Part shown: positions 7,101 to 13,156 of the stretch, piece by piece
Position numbering within the stretch: the first letter of the stretch is position 1
Layout of the letters: each line of letters starts with the position of its first letter
From: Acetofilamentum sp.
GTDB lineage: Bacteria > Bacteroidota > Bacteroidia > Bacteroidales > JAFGUD01
NCBI GenBank assembly: GCA_020722645.1
Contig: DYKL01000059.1
Span: forward strand, 1-13,715
DNA length: 13,715 bases
Direction of reading: 5' to 3'
Position numbers and translations under genes: made by a program
The notes under the pieces: model-generated
What the model saw: the letters and a program-made list of their open reading frames with translations, nothing else
Told to the model about the DNA's origin: nothing
Databases searched by the model: none

Positions 7101-8913
7101 AACATTGATTTTCTTTTTGCCTGATATTATAAATGAAATTTATGTTGATAAAATCATTTTAAAAAACGGAGTTATTATTGGTGAGGAAATATATGAAGAC
7201 ACTATTACAGAATTTTTGAATACTAAATTTGAGTTAAAACTTTCAAATTTTTTAATAGACTCTGTCAGTTATTTTTCAAAAAACATTTTTTTTATACCGG
7301 TTGAAAGTATTTGTATTGATTTGAATGATTTTAAGTATCGAACAAAAAACGAAAATCAAAATATTTCTGCCAATGAAATAAAACTTGACACAAAATCCAA
7401 TTTTCTTAAAATAAAAAAATTAAACATAAATAGCAATCTGAAAGACACGTTAAACCTGTCGAAAAAACAAAAAAATGCTTTTAATATTTACACAGAAGAA
7501 TTATTTTTCACAAGGTTAAATTTCGAAAACCTCAGATTCAACAATGAATTCTCTCTTGGCAAAATTCAGATTATTAAACCTAATGTTACGTTATATTCTT
7601 ATTCAAATAAACCAAAAGCAAAATTTGATATTGAGGCTATTGACCTATATAAAACCACAAAAAAATTCTTTAAAAAATTATTAGTAAACGAAATTTCTAT
7701 TGAAAATGTCGATTTAAGTTTAACCTCAATTACTGATACTTCTTCTAAAAAGCAAAAAATTAAAGACATCTCAATAGATGTTCAGAATTTCTATGTAGAT
7801 TCAACTACATCAATAACTTCTCCGAATTTTTTATACTGTGATAATGCAATTTTAACTGCCAAAAATCAAGAACTGATAACTAAAAATAAAATTTATAAAG
7901 CAAAATTCGGTTTAATCAGAATTTCCACTAAAATCAACACGCTTGAAGTAAGAAATTTTTATTTTAAACCGACTATACCCATATCTTCTGTTCAAGATAG
8001 CTTTTATTACAAAACACCTGTAATGGAAGTATACGGAAAAGTACTTACTTTATCAGAAATCGACTTTTTAGAGCTTTTAAACAAAAACCTTATAATAAGA
8101 ACTATTATAGGAGATTCAATTAAACTAAATACTTACGTTGATAAAAATTATCCTCATAATCCATCTATAAAAAAGCCTATAATTACAAGATTGCTTGATG
8201 CTCCCTTGGGGATAGATATTTCTTCAGTGTTTTTGACAAATGTTGACGTTTATTACGAAGAGATAAATCCGGTCAATCAGCAAAAAGCATATATAAACAT
8301 TAAAGACTGCGATTTGAAAATATTCAGAATATCAAATGATACCGCACTGAACAGGGAAAAAGATTTATACACGATTGTTAAAGCAAACGGAAAAATTAAC
8401 GATAGTGCTGATTTAGATTTGAGTATATACTTTGATTTAAAGAGTCATGGCAAAAATGCAAAAATAAAAGGTCAAATTGGAAGTTGTAATGCAAATATTT
8501 TCAACACTTACACCATAAATGCTGTCAATCTGGATTTAAGCGAAGGTACTTTCAGCAGAATTGCTTTTGATTTCAAAATTCTGGACACTTTGGCTATCGG
8601 TAAAATGAAAATGGAATATCAAGGATTAAAAGCTTATTTGATTTCAAAAGATACATTAAAAAGGACAAAACTTAAATTTGTTAGCTGGCTCGCTAATACA
8701 TTGCTTGTAAAAAGTAATAATTCGAAATACGGCATATATCCAAAATTAGGCAAAATCGCTTATATCCACGACAGAAAATACAGTGATATAAGTTTTTGGG
8801 TTAAGGCATTTCTATCGGGTGTCCAATCAACTTTGGCTTTTGATCCAAAAGATGCAAAAAAAATCCGCAAAATTATGCGGAAAAACAAAGATAAAATTAA
8901 AGAGGACGATTAG
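4129..8913 (+). CDS. Giant AsmA-like membrane-anchored repeat protein
   Basis: A 1594-residue protein with one N-terminal hydrophobic anchor (about 12-32) followed by more than 1500 residues of strand-rich, Asn/Lys/Ser-rich sequence that should lie in the periplasm. It consists of about seven diverged modules of about 175 residues (about 52-1340), listed separately, interrupted by a non-repetitive stretch at 684-815. The C-terminal part (about 1350-1570) has the look of AsmA/DUF748-type proteins of Bacteroidota: a TN-DVYYEE strand, then ANGKIN...DLDLSIYFDL, then GKMKMEYQGLK, then an SFWVKAFLSGVQS amphipathic segment and a basic tail. AsmA/TamB/YdbH-like proteins form long beta-grooves and act in lipid traffic or outer-membrane assembly. 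That role is inferred for this protein, not seen. Only three cysteines are present (1237, 1394, 1453). It follows the AI-2E pair by 11 bases. The family call is by pattern from memory. Confidence 0.7.
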   Translation: MDKHNKINKFLKSLLIVFVVFVAFELTFLFLAKPLIKKTVINWVFKKSDSVYSVNFDEIRINLLNGNILLTNFNLKPDTSFYFTKNKNVTKNLYELSLDTFQIKQIRVLKLFKKQKNLSIKLLSLKNPDLKVYAKTENTKNEEKAQTNVTYQAVRNDFFETIFKYVNNFEVAQIIITQGNLDFLKPRTNNENAFSIDKVTLFLNNFYANKNTFASENKNFFSEDIEVIVNGYQLKLNDNIHRLIAEKVYVNTKKKIIELSDIKLIPVSKNFHQLSSKQANVLDIRIKKIFFTNADFKQIYEKKQLHLSKAEISDFDINIYKQKKSEKKEFNKDTLLTKVDFYPMFHNFLQFIQIDTVSVKGGAFSQYPNILSEKKQISVSNFDFQVFDFFIDRNSANDTTRVLYAKNMEMKLFGFKSVMKDSVHLLTAEYVEASTKTGVLAANDIKIVPNEKLFSWAVFNRKNFNKINVSSVNISGFDLFKFTNKSEININKLEFGKTFFELINYTDTVKKSNTKPFDELFKNFADKIEIDIINIPNGHLEYFSSKNDKNTSITGNFKLFFNDFVFNPYKEKITKVASVGNANILFTNFKINTADSLYEFSIDTLKYNTNKSVFKLVNFKLKPKEFKISQTLYDLNKSSLIKISIPVILISNTNLSNALQSDSLSLSKIVLDKPSFEMIEYPEIAEKDIKKKLTNEIKKKSIAQIVRKSSEIEILVYSNTQNIDSATLNLFAQKKFAIDTLTKLSVKIITGYKINKNEYSKHDTSIYNISKIVEITTNSFNKIAQDNINSKQIDSITYLTLAEIQNIRNLNLAPKFDKTEIFNIIGQYIPKISSDSLFINNGLLYFKSKSGNNEKIVFKSNFDIVLYKFDFDSDSLNNENKLLFADAFKLSINNSLINLKDSLHQILISKIDFNTNDSSINIYNVKLKPKYFDSSKTNIVVEIPHIKSSGVLYDNLYNESNLKINEILFDSTFVNIIIKANKEKKEKNGFKTLIFFLPDIINEIYVDKIILKNGVIIGEEIYEDTITEFLNTKFELKLSNFLIDSVSYFSKNIFFIPVESICIDLNDFKYRTKNENQNISANEIKLDTKSNFLKIKKLNINSNLKDTLNLSKKQKNAFNIYTEELFFTRLNFENLRFNNEFSLGKIQIIKPNVTLYSYSNKPKAKFDIEAIDLYKTTKKFFKKLLVNEISIENVDLSLTSITDTSSKKQKIKDISIDVQNFYVDSTTSITSPNFLYCDNAILTAKNQELITKNKIYKAKFGLIRISTKINTLEVRNFYFKPTIPISSVQDSFYYKTPVMEVYGKVLTLSEIDFLELLNKNLIIRTIIGDSIKLNTYVDKNYPHNPSIKKPIITRLLDAPLGIDISSVFLTNVDVYYEEINPVNQQKAYINIKDCDLKIFRISNDTALNREKDLYTIVKANGKINDSADLDLSIYFDLKSHGKNAKIKGQIGSCNANIFNTYTINAVNLDLSEGTFSRIAFDFKILDTLAIGKMKMEYQGLKAYLISKDTLKRTKLKFVSWLANTLLVKSNNSKYGIYPKLGKIAYIHDRKYSDISFWVKAFLSGVQSTLAFDPKDAKKIRKIMRKNKDKIKEDD
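4282..8148 (+). repeat. About seven diverged ~175-residue modules within the AsmA-like protein
   Basis: Each module runs: a short helix-like lead, an I..I.I.NG.L.Y/F strand, a NF.ID or NFY strand, a polar turn, L.A..I.....N.I.I.N.KLKP, a linker, then I.I..I...N....L....L.I..I....P...IY. The 'LKP' mark sits at residues 75-77, 264-266 (LIP), 447-449 (IVP), 621-623, 927-929 and 1279-1281 (FKP). The equivalent point in module six is near 1100. Spacings are therefore about 189, 183, 174, 306 (one module plus the 684-815 insert), 173 and 180. Approximate modules are 52-134 (partial), 158-320, 342-506, 518-683, 820-980, 990-1156 and 1174-1340. The repetition is at protein level; I saw no long DNA repeats, so the duplications are old. 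Confidence 0.6.
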
Positions 8914-8914
8914 T

Positions 8915-9289
8915 TTATTTTTTAATCAACTCAAAGGGCATTTTTAAATTATCTCTGAAGCCTCTTCCCTCATCAAACATATCTTCGTCAAAAGATGCAT
9001 AATTCCATCTAACTTTCAGCTTAATTCCTTTCTTATACATATTTTCTAACTTGACTAACACCTCAAAAACCATTTTATTTGAAGCTGAACTTAAAATGCT
9101 GTAATCAAAACTTACGATCAAACCGTTTAATTTTTCTTCATTTTCTGAAAGCCAAATTATAATTGGTTTATATATTTCAACTGCATCTTCAGGAAATGAC
9201 GGTCCTTCTATTGAAAGTTCTTTCTTTTCCAAATCCATTATTATTTCTGGACTATCTTCTGATTGTTTTATAATAATTGTGTTTTCCAT
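8915..9289 (-). CDS. SiaC/DUF1987-family regulatory phosphoprotein
   Basis: A 124-residue soluble protein spanning one DUF1987 domain: an N-terminal strand pair ending in the SIEGPSFPEDA turn, the helix VEIYKPIIIWLSE, the central strand LIVSFDYSILSSAS, the helix NKMVFEVLVKLENMYKKG, the VRWNY strand and an acidic end leading to MPFELI. In Pseudomonas, SiaC is switched by phosphorylation of Thr68 through SiaA (phosphatase) and SiaB (kinase), and it activates the diguanylate cyclase SiaD. The equivalent position here appears to be Ser68 (LSSAS). No kinase, phosphatase or cyclase gene is adjacent, so partners are elsewhere or different. I start at the ATG at 9289; a TTG at 9295 would add two residues but has no support. 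The gene has a full promoter match upstream and a stop codon 1 base from that of the convergent AsmA-like gene. Confidence 0.85.
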   Translation of the reverse strand: MENTIIIKQSEDSPEIIMDLEKKELSIEGPSFPEDAVEIYKPIIIWLSENEEKLNGLIVSFDYSILSSASNKMVFEVLVKLENMYKKGIKLKVRWNYASFDEDMFDEGRGFRDNLKMPFELIKK

Positions 9290-9320
9290 AAACAAGTCAA
9301 GAATATCGAAAAATTTTTTC

Positions 9321-9351
9321 CAAAGTTAAAAAACTAGTTTGAATTAACAAA
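9321..9351 (-). promoter_or_regulatory. Promoter of the SiaC-like gene
   Basis: On the minus strand TTTG (9348-9351) is followed after 19 bases by TAACTTTG (9321-9328). Both match the Bacteroidota -33/-7 consensus (TTTG, TAnnTTTG) without mismatch and with standard spacing. The predicted start of transcription near 9315 gives a leader of about 25 bases to the ATG at 9289. Confidence 0.7.
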
Positions 9352-9360
9352 TATTAAACC

Positions 9361-9409
9361 ACTTTTATTTGATAAAAAGTAAAATTAAGTTGTTTTTTTT
9401 TATTTTACT
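9361..9409. repeat. Two overlapping inverted repeats in the divergent intergenic region
   Basis: The first is ACTTTT (9361-9366) with AAAAGT (9375-9380), plus two more possible pairs across a one-base bulge. The second is AGTAAAAT (9378-9385) with a perfect complement ATTTTACT (9402-9409) around a 16-base T-rich loop. They share bases 9378-9380, so as hairpins they are mutually exclusive. They lie between the SiaC-like promoter and the TerC -7 box. They could be an operator for either gene or an AT-rich coincidence. Confidence 0.3.
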
Positions 9410-9442
9410 CAAAATTAAATTTAATAATCTGCTTAAAATAAT

Positions 9443-9450
9443 TATTTTTG
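9443..9450 (+). promoter_or_regulatory. Candidate -7 box of the terC-family/ispG operon
   Basis: TATTTTTG matches TAnnTTTG fully. The -33 region has only T/A-rich sequence (TTTAA near 9420) without a clear TTTG. The predicted leader to the ATG at 9511 is about 55 bases. It is A/T-only for long stretches, with no room or GC content for a structured metal riboswitch. Confidence 0.45.
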
Positions 9451-9510
9451 CATTACTCATTTATTTTATATTAAAAAATATTTTTTTTTAAAAATTAAAA
9501 ACTAAATGTT

Positions 9511-10332
9511 ATGGAATTTGTATTTGCCGTTTTAACATTGGCTTTTTTAGAAGTTGTTTTGGGAATTGATAACATTATGTTCATTTCAATTGTTACCAAT
9601 CGTCTTCCAAAAGAAAATCAAAACAAAGCAAGAATGGTAGGTTTGATTGTTGCTATGCTTACACGTATTGCATTATTAGTTACAATGGTTTGGCTTTTAG
9701 AACATCTTACAAAACCGTTTTTTGAGTTGCCTGATATAGCCACTAACATTGATAATGTGAAAGAGCATACAATTGAAAAGTTTAAAGACGAGACTAACTT
9801 TTTCCTTAAAATGAAATATTTATTTCATACAATAGGAATCAGAGAAGTAATTTTATTTGCCGGTGGTATTTTTCTGCTTGGGAAAAGTGTTTCTGAAATT
9901 CATCATAAAATGGAAGGAGAGGCAAAAGAAGTTAAGGTTAAACAAAGATCTTTTATCGGGACTATTGTTGAAATAGTTGCCGTTGATATCGTTTTTTCTT
10001 TTGATTCTATTTTAACAGCAATTGGTTTAACACATAATCTACCTGCAATGATTCTTGCTATTATTGTTGCCATTTTCATTATGATGATATTTGCAAAAAA
10101 AATAAGCGATTTTTTAAACACAAGACCAACTTTAGAAGTCTTAGGTCTTTCTTTTTTAATTCTAATAGGTTTTATGCTCGTATTAGATAGTGTTCACGTT
10201 GAAGTCCCCAAAGGTTATATTTATTTTGCCGTTTTCTTTTCAATGGTTGTTGAAGTTGTCAATATTCAGGTCAGGAAGAGAACTTCTCCGGTTGAACTAA
10301 ACAAAAAAGTAAAAGAACCCCAAATTAATTGA
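9511..10332 (+). CDS. TerC-family integral membrane protein (probable metal ion exporter)
   Basis: A 273-residue multi-pass membrane protein. Both TerC signature halves are present. The N-terminal one is LEVVLGIDNIMFISI (E14, D20, N21). The second is VEIVAVDIVFSFDSILTAIGL (E154, D159, D165, S166). These acidic residues line the proposed metal path. The end VPKGYIYFAVFFSMVVEVVN is typical of the family. Hydrophobic segments fall near 4-26, 44-65, 111-126, 148-172, 178-196, 207-226 and 235-252. A polar loop at 70-105 is charged. TerC-type proteins such as Alx and MeeF/MeeY export Mn2+ or metalate exported enzymes; tellurite resistance is the historical label. There are no other ter genes here. 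It is followed after 15 bases by ispG, so the two are probably one operon. Confidence 0.92.
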   Translation: MEFVFAVLTLAFLEVVLGIDNIMFISIVTNRLPKENQNKARMVGLIVAMLTRIALLVTMVWLLEHLTKPFFELPDIATNIDNVKEHTIEKFKDETNFFLKMKYLFHTIGIREVILFAGGIFLLGKSVSEIHHKMEGEAKEVKVKQRSFIGTIVEIVAVDIVFSFDSILTAIGLTHNLPAMILAIIVAIFIMMIFAKKISDFLNTRPTLEVLGLSFLILIGFMLVLDSVHVEVPKGYIYFAVFFSMVVEVVNIQVRKRTSPVELNKKVKEPQIN

Positions 10333-10347
10333 ATTTAATTTTTTGAT

Positions 10348-12192
10348 ATGTATTGTTCAAGCTATACAAATTACAATAGGTTAAAGGTTAGAACTGTTAA
10401 CATTGGAAATATCCCTATTGGTAATGATTATCCTGTCAGAATACAGACAATGACAAATACTGACACTCAAAATATTGAGGATACAACAAGTCAAATTGTT
10501 CGTTCATTTGAGAAAGGGGCTGATTATGTGCGTATTACAACCCCTACGCTAAAAGATGTTGATGCAATGCACGACATAATAAGCAATTTGTGCTTTAAAG
10601 GAATAGATAAGCCAATTATTGCAGATGTGCATTTTAATAAAAAAGTTGCATTGACTGCTTGTACAATCGCATCGAAAGTCAGAATTAATCCCGGAAACCT
10701 TGTAGATACAAATAAAAGAGATAAGGTTGATTATACAGAAAAAGAGTATAATGAAGAATTAAAAAAAATTGATGATGTCTGTAAAAAATTAGCCGAAGTA
10801 TGTGAATCAAATAATACTGCTTTAAGAATCGGAACAAATCATGGTTCGTTATCATACAGAATAATAGGCAAATATGGCAATACAGTTGAAGGATTAGTTG
10901 AGGCAACAATCGAATATCTTGACATTTTCAGCAAATATAATTTTCACAATATCGTAATTTCAATTAAATCAAGCAATCCGACTGTGATGGTTCACGCAAA
11001 CCGATATTTAGTGAAAAAAATGATAGAACGAAACGCTGTTTATCCAATTCATATTGGCGTTACAGAAGCCGGAAATATGCGTGACGGAAGAATAAAATCT
11101 GCTGTCGGAATTGGAGCTTTGATGATTGACGGAATAGGCGATACAATCAGAGTATCTTTAACCGAAAAACCCGAAAATGAACTTCCTGTTGCATTTTCAA
11201 TAACCAACTATGTTGAAAAAAGAAAAAATGCTGAAGTTTTACCTGAAATTAACACCCAAATTTTTAATCCTTATTCCTTTGAAAAAAGAAAAACCTACAA
11301 TATTAAAAATATAGGCGGTAATAAGCCTCCGGTTGTTATTGCTGATTCTACTTCAAGCAGAATCAAATACTGTGATTTCAAACCGGATTATATTATTGCT
11401 AATACTTTTAATCAAGGCGATTTGTTTTTAGAAGATATTCCGATTATTTCTTATGTAAAATATAACGAAATAACAAAAACAATCCCATTGTTGGACTGTT
11501 CAAATTACTTAAAAATTAAAGATAAATTAGAGCTCGTTTTTGTTGAAGCAACTATTGATACTTTGTCAAAAAAATTATTTGATAAAATTAAAAAAGAACA
11601 AAATGTTGTCTTTATTGCAAAAGCTAAGACGAATAACATAATCGGAGAATTTAGACAGTTTTTTGAATATTTACAAAAAAATAAAAACGAATCTCCTGTA
11701 ATTTTGAAATTAAATTATAATGAACCAGATTCTGTTGAATTTGCTATCAAAGCATCAATAGACACCGGAGTGTTTTTTATTGATGGTCTTGCTGACGGTT
11801 TAATTTTGACAAATAAAGGGTTTGAGGACTTGTCAAATGTAACAGACACTTGTTTTGATATTTTGCAGGCAACAAACAGTCGTTTGTCAAAAACTGAATT
11901 TATTTCCTGCCCTTCTTGTGGCAGAACTTTATTCGATATCGAAAAAGTATCAGAAAAAATTAAAGAAAAAACAAGCCATCTGAAAGGTCTGAAAATTGCG
12001 ATTATGGGTTGTATTGTAAATGGTCCCGGCGAAGTTGCTGATGCTGATTATGGTTTTATTGGTTCTGGTAAAAATCTGATAACTCTTTTTAAAGGAAAAA
12101 CGCCGGTCAAAAAAAACATTAATCAAGAACTTGCTGTTGAAGAACTAATCAATTTGATTAAAGAAAATGGAGATTGGGTTGATTATATTTGA
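10348..12192 (+). CDS. ispG: 4-hydroxy-3-methylbut-2-enyl diphosphate synthase, large three-domain IspG (GcpE)
   Basis: This is the penultimate MEP-pathway enzyme. It converts MEcPP to HMBPP by reductive ring opening on a [4Fe-4S] cluster. At 614 residues it is the long form found in Bacteroidota, Chlamydiae and plastids, not the form of about 370 residues in E. coli. The TIM-barrel domain (about 10-290) has VRIQTMTNTDT, VRITTPT, ADVHFN, VRINPGN, IGTNHGSLS and GVTEAG. An insert domain (about 300-505) follows. The cluster domain (about 510-610) carries C521 and C524 (CPSCGRTL), C555 and E562 (GCIVNGPGE). The start at 10348 is right for the family because RTVNIGNIPIG follows within about 15 residues. 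Its position behind the terC-like gene gives it a shared promoter near 9443. No terminator is evident in the 163 bases after it. Confidence 0.97.
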   Translation: MYCSSYTNYNRLKVRTVNIGNIPIGNDYPVRIQTMTNTDTQNIEDTTSQIVRSFEKGADYVRITTPTLKDVDAMHDIISNLCFKGIDKPIIADVHFNKKVALTACTIASKVRINPGNLVDTNKRDKVDYTEKEYNEELKKIDDVCKKLAEVCESNNTALRIGTNHGSLSYRIIGKYGNTVEGLVEATIEYLDIFSKYNFHNIVISIKSSNPTVMVHANRYLVKKMIERNAVYPIHIGVTEAGNMRDGRIKSAVGIGALMIDGIGDTIRVSLTEKPENELPVAFSITNYVEKRKNAEVLPEINTQIFNPYSFEKRKTYNIKNIGGNKPPVVIADSTSSRIKYCDFKPDYIIANTFNQGDLFLEDIPIISYVKYNEITKTIPLLDCSNYLKIKDKLELVFVEATIDTLSKKLFDKIKKEQNVVFIAKAKTNNIIGEFRQFFEYLQKNKNESPVILKLNYNEPDSVEFAIKASIDTGVFFIDGLADGLILTNKGFEDLSNVTDTCFDILQATNSRLSKTEFISCPSCGRTLFDIEKVSEKIKEKTSHLKGLKIAIMGCIVNGPGEVADADYGFIGSGKNLITLFKGKTPVKKNINQELAVEELINLIKENGDWVDYI

Positions 12193-12214
12193 TTTTCAGA
12201 TTATTGATTTTCAG
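12190..12214 (+). repeat. Direct repeat TGATTTTCAG at the ispG stop codon
   Basis: Two perfect 10-base copies lie at 12190-12199 and 12205-12214, a 15-base period. The TGA of the first copy is the ispG stop codon. The in-frame second copy suggests either a small tandem duplication or chance; no function is visible. Confidence 0.4.
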
Positions 12215-12303
12215 TATCTATAAAATTATTTATAAGTTATTGAAGTTAAGTCTTTTAAACTTTATAAAAAAAAAGTAATCAGAAATAAAAAAAAATTATT
12301 TAA

Positions 12304-12333
12304 TTTGCAATTCGACAAAAGAATATACTTTTG
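12304..12333 (+). promoter_or_regulatory. Promoter of the secreted-protein/yraN operon
   Basis: TTTG (12304-12307), an 18-base spacer, then TACTTTTG (12326-12333): both boxes match the Bacteroidota -33/-7 consensus without mismatch. The ATG at 12356 follows 22 bases after the -7 box, giving a very short leader without a Shine-Dalgarno sequence. Of the + strand promoter candidates here this is the only one with both boxes perfect. Confidence 0.7.
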
Positions 12334-12355
12334 CAATGATTGAATAAAGTCTTTT

Positions 12356-13156
12356 ATGAGAAAATTTATTTTCGTTATTATATTGTTTATCTGCAATTTA
12401 CAGATTATTTTAGCAGAAAGCGAACTGAAAATTTCAGGCATTTATCAAGGAGAAAATTTATATGTAATGAACCCTTTTTCTCCAACCGGTGCCGGTTTTT
12501 GTATTTTTGAAGTTACTATAAACGGACAGATTTCAACTGATGAAATTGCTTCAAACGCTTTTGAAATTGACCTTTCTGTTTACGGCTTTTCTCTTGGTCA
12601 ACCAGTTGACATTGTTATTAAGCATCATGAAGGTTGTACCCCGCAAATTCTTAATCCTGAAGTACTAAAACCCAAAAGTACTTTTAATACTGAAAGCATA
12701 CAAGTCAGCAAAGATGGTGTGCTTACGTGGATTACGACAGGTGAAATTGGTTCTCTGATTTTTGCAGTTGAACAGTTTAAATGGAATAAATGGGTTATCA
12801 TTGCCAGTGTTGATGGAAAAGGAACTCCTGGCATAAATAATTATACTGCAAAAGTTCATTTTACCAGTGGCATTAACAAATTCAGAGTAAAACAAATCGA
12901 TTATACAAAAAAAGCACGTTACTCTGATGTGGTTACCTACAAAAATTTAGCACCTCCTGTTACTTTTAAGCCGGGAAATGGAATGAAAACTTCTAAACTT
13001 ATTGAGTTTTCTGCTAACACAGATTACGAAATTTATGATTATTACGGGCAACTAAAAACAAAAGGATACGGCAAACAAGTTGACGTTTCTACTTATAGTA
13101 CCGGAACATATTTCCTTAATTATGACAACAAAACCGAAACTTTCGAGAAAAAATAA
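12356..13156 (+). CDS. Conserved secreted protein with a T9SS-like C-terminal domain
   Basis: A 266-residue protein of no named function. A signal peptide is clear: MRKF, a hydrophobic core 4-19 and probable cleavage after ALA-type ILA at 20. The mature part begins with a beta-rich domain (about 24-110) containing ENLYVMNPFSPTGAGFCIFEV, C49 and C94, and ending LNPEVLKPKSTF. A second strand-rich domain (about 112-195) contains VEQFKWNKWV, a DGKGTPG turn and NKFRVKQIDY. The last 50 residues (EIYDYYGQLKTKG...GTYFLNYDNKTETF..K) resemble type A T9SS sorting domains: IYD..G, VDVS..S.GTYFL, and a final KK. I recall similar proteins across Bacteroidota but no assigned role. The two cysteines could form a disulfide. 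Its stop codon overlaps the yraN start by one base. Confidence 0.8.
   Translation: MRKFIFVIILFICNLQIILAESELKISGIYQGENLYVMNPFSPTGAGFCIFEVTINGQISTDEIASNAFEIDLSVYGFSLGQPVDIVIKHHEGCTPQILNPEVLKPKSTFNTESIQVSKDGVLTWITTGEIGSLIFAVEQFKWNKWVIIASVDGKGTPGINNYTAKVHFTSGINKFRVKQIDYTKKARYSDVVTYKNLAPPVTFKPGNGMKTSKLIEFSANTDYEIYDYYGQLKTKGYGKQVDVSTYSTGTYFLNYDNKTETFEKK

Noticed and set aside
9290..9295. TTG start two codons upstream of the SiaC-like ATG
   Set aside because: It adds only two residues, and the ATG is the commoner start. Nothing in the sequence favours TTG.
9451..9510. Manganese (yybP-ykoY type) riboswitch before the TerC-family gene
   Set aside because: The leader is about 55 bases, nearly all A/T, with none of the paired GC-rich elements such a riboswitch needs.
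12215..12300. Terminator after ispG (TATAAA-ATTA-TTTATA and AAGTTAA/TTAAACTT stems)
   Set aside because: Stems are short and almost entirely A-T, and are followed by A runs rather than T runs on the + strand.
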